Shown piece after piece: positions 27,153 through 35,453 of a stretch of DNA of 64,000 nt (positions are counted from its first letter, which is position 1; every line of letters starts with the position of its first letter). The translations under genes and the position numbers were made by a program. The DNA comes from BPJU01 sp964425225 (lineage in GTDB: Bacteria; Planctomycetota; Planctomycetia; Pirellulales; Pirellulaceae): contig CAYRMD010000016.1 in assembly GCA_964425225.1 (NCBI GenBank), forward strand, positions 1 to 64,000. Reading direction: 5' to 3'. A model generated the notes under the pieces. That model was not told where the DNA came from. It saw nothing but the letters and a program-made list of their open reading frames with translations, and ran no database searches.

Positions 27153-30100
27153 TTAGAATCTCAATTGGTTCAGCTCGCTCAGTCGCTTCATGGCAGCTGT
27201 TGCTTCGGGCCCTTCGAGTTTTCGGTCCACAATATATTGGTAAGCCTTACGCGCATCGTCCAAAGCCCTTTGTTTAGCATCCGGTCGCGTTGCTTTTTGC
27301 AACAGTACCTCAGCACAACGCCCTGCTTCTAATGCGGCCTTGGCTAACCATGGTTTCATATCGTCCGGAGGATTCGTTCCGCCGTACGAGTACATTGCCC
27401 GGCGGAACTCCCGGTGAGCCTCCTCGATCTTCTGTTCCTGGAAGAGGATTTCCCCGAGCAAGAATCGCGCGCGCAGGCCGACGACGTTCTGCTGGTCGGC
27501 CACTTCGGGTAAACCTTCTGCGGCTTCTGCAAAGCGGCGAAGTTTATACAAGGCTAGAGCCCGCCCGAGTATCGCTTCAGGCACCAACGGAGATTGTCGG
27601 TCCTCCAGCAATTTGTCGAACCACGCCACGGCTGCATCCCACTGCTGAAGCTCGTTTGCCGCTTGACCGGCATGTAGCCAAAGTAATGGGCGAGAAGCCT
27701 CGGAAGCGAGTTTGGTTGTCTCTGCTTTATCGAACAGTACGAGTGCTTCTTGATACTTGCCTTGTTGAAAGAGCGTTTCCCCTTGCATCAACAGAGCATC
27801 GCCCAGTAACGAACCGTCGGGGAATTCGCGAGTTTGCCGCTCAAAACTATCAAAACTATTAGAATAGTCCTTCTTTTGGAAATAAGAAAATCCCAACTTA
27901 TACAAGGTTTTTTCTTTTAGATCTCCCGTGGCACTCTTAAGGGCCATCACATACTGCTGTATAGCAGCATCAAACTCATTTTTTTCATAATGATTTTCTG
28001 CAAGATGAAAATGAGCTTCAGCGGCCAAAGGACTATCGGGAAACTGCTCGGCGAGTTTTCGGAAGTTGTCGAGCGCTGCTTCTTTCTGGTCTAGTGCTCG
28101 ATAGGTCCATGCCAGGTCGTAAATGGCTCGATCCCGTCGAGGATAATCGGGTAGTGTTTCGAGAATTTTTTCTAGAAGCTCGCGCGCGGCCTGCAGATTA
28201 CCAGCGTCGTTCAAGGTGGCAGCCCAGTCGAGCCACACGTCGGCGCGGCGAACCGGGTCTGCCGTTTTTTCTGCGAAGCTACGAAAATCCTCGATTGCCA
28301 ATGCATATTGACGCAAGGATCGGCGAGCGGTACCCCGCAGGAGAATCGCGTCCAATGCCAGTTCGCTCTCTGGATATTCTTCGAGAAGTCGGGTCGTATC
28401 CGTAACCGCCTCGTCGAATTTGCTGTCCTGGAACATGCACCCAGCACGTCTATAAAGTGCAAACGGACGAAAGTTCGACTTTGGATACTGGCTGATGACT
28501 TGCTGGTACAACGTTGCTGCTTTTGCATAATCACCTTGGGCGTGGTGGCATTCCCCGAGGCGATAGTAGACCTCGTCGATCACTGAGCTGTTAGGAGCAT
28601 TGTCGGCAATCGTAGTTAGAAGCGAGATTGCCTCAAGAATGCGTTGCTGCTTTTGCCGCGCACGAGCAGCCCATAATAGCAGCTCTTCCGCCCGCGGAAC
28701 GGCAGGATGTGCGTTGTAGGTAGCTTCGAGCAAACTCACAGCCGTGTCGTACTGTTCGCGATAGAAATACGCTTGTCCTTCAAGTAGGGCTGCCTGGACG
28801 TGCAGCTCGGGTTGCGGCCAGCTTCCACGCAGTTTTTCCAGGTATTCGGCTAAGCGGTTGAACTGCTTCTGGGTCAGGTAGACCGTGGCCAGGCGCAATC
28901 GCCACACGCTTCGATCCGGGTGGTCTGGATACTCAGCAATCAGCCGTGTCCATTCGGATTCAGCAGCCGCTAGTTGTTGCTTCAAAATGAGGCACTCGGC
29001 CAAAATGCGCCGCGCATCGGCAACGAGTGGGTCGGACGGGTATTCAGTGCGCAGGCGCTGCGCCAAGCTTTCCGAACGATCATATTGGCGAAGTTGCCAT
29101 GCCACGAGAGCTGCCGCGTAGAGGGACTGCGGCGCAAGAACGTCGCCGCGGGCCAGCTCGATAAGTCGTTCGTAAGTGGCGAGGGCTTCGGACATCTTTT
29201 CAGGTTGCGCTGCCAAGGCGTCGGCCAAATCGAACGTGAGTCGAAGATCCCACGGGCGCGGCGGCTGTTGATCGAGTAGCTGCCGAGCCAATTGCTCGCC
29301 ACTCGAAAGATCCTGGCGTTTTAAGGCAATCCGCACTAACCAGTGGCCGGCTTCCCAACGGCCCTCTGGCCACCGTTCTTGGACTTGCTGGAAAAGTTGC
29401 TGGGCTTTATCGAGTTGATCGAGTCGATACCAGATACGACCGGCTGCCAAAAGCGATTCACCTACAAGGTGCATGTCGGCGCTTCGCTGGGCCAAATCGT
29501 GGTAGATAGCTGCCGCCTTTTCTTGTTCGCCTCGCTGCTCCAAGCAGTAGGCCCAATAGCGCCGCGCCGGTTCGGCCAACGGTGTGTCGCTGCTGGCAAG
29601 CTTCTCAAAAAGCGGCGCCGCTTCGTCCCATCGATTCAACTGCATTAAACACTCGGCCTTGCCGAAAAGTGCATCTGTGCTTAGCGGGTGTTCCTGAAAA
29701 CGATTCAAAAAAGTTTCTAGTGTCTCCAAAGCCGTTGGCCACTGAGCTTGACCGCGCTGTGCCATGCTCAGCGCCACCATAGCATCGGGGATCACCGACG
29801 ATTCGGGGAACTCCGCCACGACGCGCCCCAACAGCTCCGCGGCTTGACGATACTGGCCCAACAGCAAACTGGCTTCCCCATGGAAATAAAGTCCTTGATC
29901 CACATACCGGCCTCTCGGGAAATCCTTCAGCAAGGTGCCGAGGGTGCCGGTGGCTGCTTCGGCTGTTTTCCGTTTCGCTTCTGGGTCGGTCATCGATTCG
30001 GCAAGGCGCAACTGACACCAGCCCAAATTGAGCAGCGCCTCTTCCCGGAGCTCGAAACGCGGCTCGTCCTTCAACAAACTGGCAAATTGTTCAATTGCAG

Positions 30101-30377
30101 GTTGCCATTGTTCCAGGTGCACCTGACACACGGCTGCTTGATACCGTGCCCGCGGTACAATTGGGTCCTTGGGAAATCGATCGACAACGCGCTGGAACTC
30201 TTCTAGTGCCAGGTCATATTGCTGATTTTGAAAAAGATTCGTGGCCGCCTGGAAAAGCTGGACTGCCCTGGGGTCGGAGGACGCGTTCTGTTGGGCCGCG
30301 ACAGCCAGCCACAGCCCACACGCACACCACCACCAAGCCCAGCACCCCCACCATGCCTGCCGTAGCCTGCCCGTCAT
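27153..30377 (-). CDS. Large secreted TPR-repeat protein of the ExbB/ExbD cluster
   Basis: About 1074 residues. The Trp-rich hydrophobic start (WWGCWAWWWCACGLWLAVAA) serves as a signal peptide. Nearly all the rest is tetratricopeptide repeats of the YbgF/BamD type (NQQYDLALEEFQRVVDRFPK, QGDYAKAATLYQQVISQYPK, KNEFDAAIQQYVMALKSATG, GKYQEALVLFDKAETTKLA). The ATG at 30377 has GGGAGAGG five bases upstream; the frame runs on to a GTG at 30425. It is the first gene of the set with exbB, exbD and the giant toroid protein. Its place recalls YbgF/CpoB beside Tol-Pal, so it may be a periplasmic scaffold for the motor. The partner is not shown by sequence. Confidence 0.88.
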   Translation of the reverse strand: MTGRLRQAWWGCWAWWWCACGLWLAVAAQQNASSDPRAVQLFQAATNLFQNQQYDLALEEFQRVVDRFPKDPIVPRARYQAAVCQVHLEQWQPAIEQFASLLKDEPRFELREEALLNLGWCQLRLAESMTDPEAKRKTAEAATGTLGTLLKDFPRGRYVDQGLYFHGEASLLLGQYRQAAELLGRVVAEFPESSVIPDAMVALSMAQRGQAQWPTALETLETFLNRFQEHPLSTDALFGKAECLMQLNRWDEAAPLFEKLASSDTPLAEPARRYWAYCLEQRGEQEKAAAIYHDLAQRSADMHLVGESLLAAGRIWYRLDQLDKAQQLFQQVQERWPEGRWEAGHWLVRIALKRQDLSSGEQLARQLLDQQPPRPWDLRLTFDLADALAAQPEKMSEALATYERLIELARGDVLAPQSLYAAALVAWQLRQYDRSESLAQRLRTEYPSDPLVADARRILAECLILKQQLAAAESEWTRLIAEYPDHPDRSVWRLRLATVYLTQKQFNRLAEYLEKLRGSWPQPELHVQAALLEGQAYFYREQYDTAVSLLEATYNAHPAVPRAEELLLWAARARQKQQRILEAISLLTTIADNAPNSSVIDEVYYRLGECHHAQGDYAKAATLYQQVISQYPKSNFRPFALYRRAGCMFQDSKFDEAVTDTTRLLEEYPESELALDAILLRGTARRSLRQYALAIEDFRSFAEKTADPVRRADVWLDWAATLNDAGNLQAARELLEKILETLPDYPRRDRAIYDLAWTYRALDQKEAALDNFRKLAEQFPDSPLAAEAHFHLAENHYEKNEFDAAIQQYVMALKSATGDLKEKTLYKLGFSYFQKKDYSNSFDSFERQTREFPDGSLLGDALLMQGETLFQQGKYQEALVLFDKAETTKLASEASRPLLWLHAGQAANELQQWDAAVAWFDKLLEDRQSPLVPEAILGRALALYKLRRFAEAAEGLPEVADQQNVVGLRARFLLGEILFQEQKIEEAHREFRRAMYSYGGTNPPDDMKPWLAKAALEAGRCAEVLLQKATRPDAKQRALDDARKAYQYIVDRKLEGPEATAAMKRLSELNQLRF

Positions 30378-30639
30378 CGGACCTCTCCCATGCTTGCCAT
30401 AGCCTGCAACGCGCATCTGTTTCACAATCCGAGCCGCTCCAGGTAACTACACCCCGCTTCGGCTTTCTATGTATTGTCATGTTATCCGGCCAGGCGCGTC
30501 AAAGGGAAATTGCGTGCTCACCGGTTTCGTGTGTGTGCGTCCTGGTTGTAAGTGGAATTTTGGTATAAAAGCCGCGCCTTCGCGGAAACGTACCTATTTT
30601 CCGCGGCAGGTGGAAAAGGGTGTGCGAGTGTTGACGGTA

Positions 30640-30818
30640 AGGGACATCGTTCTTTTCTTCGCCCGACCAGGGGTACGTCTGGCTTTTTTCGGTCCACCAG
30701 TTCTAACGCGGCGCGGGTGGTTTTTGACAAAGGCGTTCTGTCGAGCGACGGCTCAACAGAACCGCGACCCTAAGGGAGCGGCCAATTCAACGCAACGGCC
30801 CTAAGGCGCAAAGGCGCA
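30640..30818 (+). repeat. Composite intergenic repeat, copy 2
   Basis: Ordered blocks: 'gttcttttcttcgcccgacc', 'gtacgtctggctttttt', 'gacaaaggcgttctgtcgag', 'cgacggctcaacag', 'ccgcgaccctaagggagcgg', then 'aaggcgcaaaggcgcac'. Related to 5168-5342 and 39515-39727. It abuts the 1.1-kb repeat A. Confidence 0.7.
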
Positions 30819-30830
30819 CGTAAGACTGCA

Positions 30831-31922
30831 TGTACATCCGATCGTCGGCATGGCCGAGGCGTCTTTGCGCTATTTCAGTTAGTCCAAAGACGACTTGATC
30901 TGTGCGGCAATCGCCGCAACGGGCAGCGGTGCTGGACGCTCGGATTCGAGCAACGATGCCACGCGAGGAACGTATCGAAGTAACCGTTATTGTGGATCGT
31001 TCGCGCAGTGTCGCCCAACGGTTACCTAACCCACTTGCCGCCGGCGCCAATTCCCATTCGTAAAGCTGCCGTGCAGTGAGATTGCGTAGCCCTTCTTTTA
31101 TTAGCGTCTTACTGTTGGGCTTTGGCTGCTAGCGATTATTTATGCCAATAAGGCAACAGCGCGTGTCAGCAATCTCGACAATAAGGCGGTTTCCAAAAGC
31201 CCGCGTCCCGTAACGTCGGCATCGTGCGCCACAAGGAGCAAGGTGCTTTTAAGTACCGTAACCTTGCAGGCGGACCTGCAATACATAAGTATGTCGATAA
31301 TCATGGTCGTAAATTAAAGAGGGTGGCACCGCCGCCCTGGTGACAGGCACCCTCGGCAAGGGGACAGGCACTGAGACCAATTGTTTTGGTAATTGTAGAA
31401 AACGAGGCACATTAAATAAACGAGACGGTCTGGCTGTTTTGGTCAAATAAGTGACATTGGAAAAAACGGTACCGTTCCACTGTAACGTGAAGAAAACCGC
31501 CATTATCGGGATAGGATAGCGAACTGGTGCCCTGATGGCTTAAGTCGCGTTACAAGGCTGCTTGTTGTACGACGCGGTAGTTCAGAACACGTTCTCTTGT
31601 GGGTTTTGCTAGCATGAGATGCGCTCAGCGGCGTCGCGAGGCCTTGACGCTGTCTTCGGTGGTGACTGTGAGTATGTGCGTCATCCGCGAGCAGCACGTA
31701 CCCTCATTAGTTCGTTTTTGAAAAAGCTTACGGCACAAGTTCATCTGCATCCCGTAGCGGTGACGCTGCGAACTTGGTGCACCCCGGGGGAACGCACGAC
31801 CTATAAGAGCGGATTCACAAGCCGAACCGGTGAAAAAACCTGGCCCGATTCGCGTAGTGTCGCTTTCTTACGGTCGCCGCACTTTTGGGTGCTGCTCTCT
31901 AATGGTCGTGGCTCAAATAAGC
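30831..31922 (+). repeat. 1.1-kb dispersed element, copy A (inverted partner at 62.8-64.0 kb)
   Basis: Colinear over its whole length with the minus strand of 62825-63970. Shared anchors in order: 'gaggaacgtatcgaagtaac', 'aagtatgtcgataatcat', 'ggggacaggcac', 'cgtgaagaaaaccgccatt', 'gttttgctagca', 'agcggattcacaagccga', and the 'ctaatggtcgtggctc' repeat. No intact reading frame spans it. In the left part the frame equivalent to copy B (EERIEVTV-VDRS) is interrupted by a shift. Two GACAGGCAC palindrome halves, of a kind I associate with REP elements, lie at 31339-31371. It is a decayed mobile or structured element of unknown type. The remainder of the 30378-32337 gap holds no supported gene. Confidence 0.75.
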
Positions 31923-32337
31923 TAGAGCCCAGTGTAACCTCTTTTCCTACATCGACGGGACCACCAAGTGATAGCCACCCGAGTTCCCAGGTACATCCCA
32001 CAACAATCAAGACCCTTTGAGAACTATTCGTTGACCCTGTTACGTAATTACTATATTGCTACGGGACTGGCTTGCGTACCGGATGGATTCCCAGGCATAC
32101 GTATCCGCCAGTAACAAGTCAACCGAATTCTTTGGGAGATTCTTCCGTGGCCGTTCGCGGATACCTTCCCCATGCGGAGGTGCCTAAGCTACGTGTTAGG
32201 CGGCATGCCGGTGTACGAGCAGGTTCCAGCCGAATTAGCCGATTCGGTTGCGATTGGATTAGTCGAATGGAAATTCCGCGGAGCGATCCTGATGCATACG
32301 GGCAGCCTGCGAGGAGCGTACGAATGAAAGGTGTTTC

Positions 32338-33324
32338 GTGAAGAACGTCCTAGTTACGGGCGGAGCCGGCTTTATCGGCTCGCACCTGGTTGAAAAGCTG
32401 CTGCATGACGGCTGCCGGGTTGTCGTAGTGGACGATGAATCCACCGGATCGGCGGCAAACTTGTTACGGGTTAAAGAGCATCCACAACTGACTTACATCC
32501 GAGGGTCCGTTTCTGACGGAGATCTGGTTACGGAAGTGGTGGCCCAAGTCGATCAGGTTTACCACTTGGCGGCCGCTGTTGGTGTAGCGCTTATTGCGCG
32601 CGATCCGATTCAGACGATCGAGCGGAACATTTATCCGACCGAGTTGTTATTGGCCGAGCTATGCCGGCACCATCGCGCGGGAAGAGCCGTACAGCTTTTT
32701 CTGGCCAGTACTAGCGAAGTCTATGGGAAGAATCCCAAAGACAAGTGGTCCGAGGAGGATGATCTGGTGTTCGGAAGCACCAGTCGTGCGCGCTGGTCTT
32801 ATGGCGCGTCGAAGGCAATTGACGAGTTCTTGGCACTGGCCTATTGGCGGCAATATCGATTGCCGGTGGTTATTGGGCGTTTTTTCAATGTGGTGGGACC
32901 ACGACAAACCGGGGCGTACGGAATGGTCTTGCCGCGCTTCATCGAGGCTGCGCTGGAGGGGCGGCCGCTGGTGGTGCACGACGACGGACAACAGGTACGA
33001 TGTTTTGCACACGTCCAAGACGTGATCCACGCTGTAGCTCAACTTATGCGCACTCCCGCCGCTTTGGGTGCGGTGATCAACATCGGCAGTGATCAACCTA
33101 TCACGATACGAGAGCTGGCCAAGTTGGTCATCCGCCTTGCCGATTCGACCTCAACGATTGCTTATCAGAGCTACACCGAAGCGTACGACGCGGATTTTGA
33201 AGATGTGCGGCGTCGGGTGCCTGATCTTACCCGTCTGCGGCAGCTTATTGATTATCGACCTCGATACGATCTTGAGACAATCATCCGTGAGCTCATCGAA
33301 TGGAAACGAGGCTCGAGCGTTTAA
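32338..33324 (+). CDS. NAD-dependent sugar-nucleotide epimerase/dehydratase
   Basis: 328 residues, an extended short-chain dehydrogenase. GGAGFIGSH at residues 8-16 binds NAD. The active site shows STSEVYG and Y-GAS-K (SYGASKAID). The family-typical GRFFNVVGPRQ, FIEAALEGRPLVVHDDGQQV and INIGSDQPITIRELA follow, matching UDP-glucose 4-epimerase/GDP-mannose-type enzymes that act on nucleotide sugars for surface polysaccharides. The exact substrate is not decidable. The start is a GTG at 32338. No glycosyltransferase lies next to it. The stop codon lies inside an AACGCAAAGGCGC repeat. Confidence 0.9.
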   Translation: MKNVLVTGGAGFIGSHLVEKLLHDGCRVVVVDDESTGSAANLLRVKEHPQLTYIRGSVSDGDLVTEVVAQVDQVYHLAAAVGVALIARDPIQTIERNIYPTELLLAELCRHHRAGRAVQLFLASTSEVYGKNPKDKWSEEDDLVFGSTSRARWSYGASKAIDEFLALAYWRQYRLPVVIGRFFNVVGPRQTGAYGMVLPRFIEAALEGRPLVVHDDGQQVRCFAHVQDVIHAVAQLMRTPAALGAVINIGSDQPITIRELAKLVIRLADSTSTIAYQSYTEAYDADFEDVRRRVPDLTRLRQLIDYRPRYDLETIIRELIEWKRGSSV

Positions 33325-33345
33325 CGCAAAGGCGCAAGGAAAGCT
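33321..33345 (+). repeat. AACGCAAAGGCGC repeat supplying the epimerase stop codon
   Basis: 'tttaacgcaaaggcgcaagg'. Its TAA is the stop codon at 33322-33324. Confidence 0.8.
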
Positions 33346-33357
33346 TGAAACAAATAC

Positions 33358-34944
33358 CTAGAACGGCACGAAGTCTTGGATAACGCTCAATTGGCGAACA
33401 ACACGCGACGTCGGTTCAATTGCGCGAATAGTTACTTTCACAGCCCGGAGAGGCTCGGTGTAGGCCGGCCAGGTTTCGCGTTCTTCCGGGTTGTCGACGC
33501 CCTTGATGCCGTCGTTGTCCAGCCCATCGGTACCCTGGTCCACTGCGCTTCGCCAACTAAACAACATGGGGGCTCCGCTAACTAGCGCCTGGTCTTGGTT
33601 AATTCCGTCCTGCTCGTAGTGGTATGACCAGGTGTCGTACGTCGGCACGGTTGGCCCACGGAATGGTTCGCCAGGATTCCAAGCACCGTTGTTATTCAGA
33701 TCATAGAACGACGGTGGTGCCGAAAAGTGCGATCGGTACTCTGGCAAGGGATAAACGCGGGTTGGTTCGGAAACAGCCCAAGCCGGCCAATTGCTAGGGT
33801 TGCTGCCGTAACCGGCAATTAGCCGAGGTAACACGTAGCGCATATAAAACATATCAACAAACTCTCCCACGCTGATGGCGCCCGGGCCCGTCCCCAAACG
33901 GGCAAATCCAGGATCATTTGGGCTTAACACGTCCGAACCTGATGTAGAAGCGATCAACGGGGCATGCGGATCGTAAACTTTTACGTCAAACGCCAGTAGA
34001 TTGCCCTGAATTACGTCTTCACCTTGCCGGTCGCCAGTCTTAACCATGGTGTTCAGCGCCGGCAAAAAATCCACCGAACCGATACGGTTGCGTACCATAT
34101 CGAACGGATAAGCCGGTGATAGAACACTGAAACTGTTCGTTGAGTTGTCGAAGGCCAAGATCGGATGGTGGCAGAATCGATTCTCACGTTTGACCAAATC
34201 AGTCAGCGAATTTGCGATCAAGTTAACGGTTATATTCCCACCGGCGACCGTTACGACCGGATGGGTGGATATATCCGTGTTGTCATAAAAGGTTTTTAAT
34301 TCGTTCCACAACTGAGCTAGATTGCTGGTGGGTACCGTGCGACTAAAGACCGCACCCAAGTCGGGCCGGATCAAAAGGACTCGTCGATACAGGGTAATTT
34401 CCGAAGGTTGAGCACCGGCAGTGGGTTGTCCGTCTCCATTACGGTCATCCCAAATGGCCCACCAGATAATCTCGGCATAATGCGAGTCGATCGATCGTCG
34501 CACCGGGGTCAGGGTTGATGTGTCGAGGAAGAAACCCACGAAAGGGCTACCTTCGCTGCGCGCGGTGAGCGCTACTACGTCGTCAAAATCTCCGAAACTC
34601 ATATCGGCTGATGGCACATCCGTAAAGCCAGAGGGTGTTGCAGAGAAAATGGATAATTGCCCGGTGTCGTAGGCGGAGCCTTCAATCAGCTCGAGGTAGC
34701 CGTCGGCCGTAGCCGGTGTGGCCCACGGACGAGCCGAACTCGTTACCCGTCGTAAGTCCTGTTGCAGACTACGAGTCGTTCCTCGCAGTTGCCCGAGTAG
34801 CTCAACCGACGCACGCCCCTCAGCCACCTGGGAAACACCAACATTGAACTGCCACATTAGGGCATAGAGCACCACAAGCGAGATCGCCATAGCGATGAGT
34901 AATTCGACAATCGTAACAGCTCGCCTGCCCGCCGACCCTTTCAT
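33358..34944 (-). CDS. Large prepilin-like protein with type IV pilin N-terminus
   Basis: 528 residues. The start MKGSAGRRA is followed by VTIVELLIAMAISLVVLYAL, a prepilin cleavage/methylation signal with the conserved Glu at mature position 5. The cleavage residue would be Ala rather than the usual Gly. The remainder is a large, probably surface-exposed domain: helical to about residue 70, then beta-rich, with a DLNNNGAWNPGEPF calcium-binding-like loop. At 528 residues it is far longer than major pilins, which fits a pseudopilin or minor-pilin-like protein. ATG at 34944 has AGGAG about nine bases upstream; the frame runs on to 35094. No pilus assembly genes are near. The 34945-35453 gap upstream shows nothing else. 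Confidence 0.82.
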   Translation of the reverse strand: MKGSAGRRAVTIVELLIAMAISLVVLYALMWQFNVGVSQVAEGRASVELLGQLRGTTRSLQQDLRRVTSSARPWATPATADGYLELIEGSAYDTGQLSIFSATPSGFTDVPSADMSFGDFDDVVALTARSEGSPFVGFFLDTSTLTPVRRSIDSHYAEIIWWAIWDDRNGDGQPTAGAQPSEITLYRRVLLIRPDLGAVFSRTVPTSNLAQLWNELKTFYDNTDISTHPVVTVAGGNITVNLIANSLTDLVKRENRFCHHPILAFDNSTNSFSVLSPAYPFDMVRNRIGSVDFLPALNTMVKTGDRQGEDVIQGNLLAFDVKVYDPHAPLIASTSGSDVLSPNDPGFARLGTGPGAISVGEFVDMFYMRYVLPRLIAGYGSNPSNWPAWAVSEPTRVYPLPEYRSHFSAPPSFYDLNNNGAWNPGEPFRGPTVPTYDTWSYHYEQDGINQDQALVSGAPMLFSWRSAVDQGTDGLDNDGIKGVDNPEERETWPAYTEPLRAVKVTIRAIEPTSRVVRQLSVIQDFVPF

Positions 34945-35453
34945 CTTATGTTTCTCCTCGCTGGCGTGTTCACTGCTGTTGCCATGTTGGCGTGGTGGGG
35001 ACCTCCCGTCTGCACGATGCGCCGACGGATCTAAGCCGACCACATCAAGGGCATCGTATTTTACCGTTGTGGCACGGACCAAGACGACTGGCATTTGGTT
35101 TTCTGTAGGAGGTCGTGTTACAGTCCCGCTGATGAGCTTGGCTGGCTAAATCATCCTGCTCGATCCACGACACTCTATCGACTTCGACTGTGCAAAGGTT
35201 CGCTGCCTACTTGCATTGCAACCCGAATAGGGAATGTTGTCAAGCGAATTGTGTGACAGTCGGAATGTGGGGAGGTGTGCGTTGATCGGAAGAGATGTTG
35301 TTCTAGAACCCTTCGGATGTACAGCGCCGGTGGTACTGCTTTTCTTGCAAGGATCGTTTCCCCATCGGTGTTGTTCGGATCGGATTTAATCCAACTTACG
35401 CGTGGAAGTAAACAACCATGGAAGTCAGTAACCTCGGCAGGCCAATCAGTCAG

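Noticed and set aside
31249..31503. 84-residue minus-strand frame covering the GACAGGCAC motifs
   Set aside because: It reads through the repeat (VPVPLPRVPVTRA) and is not conserved in the second copy.
32072..32341. 89-residue plus-strand frame overlapping the epimerase start by four bases
   Set aside because: The overlap looks like translational coupling, but the composition is random-like (Arg/Ser/Pro rich), the start is a TTG and no motif is seen.
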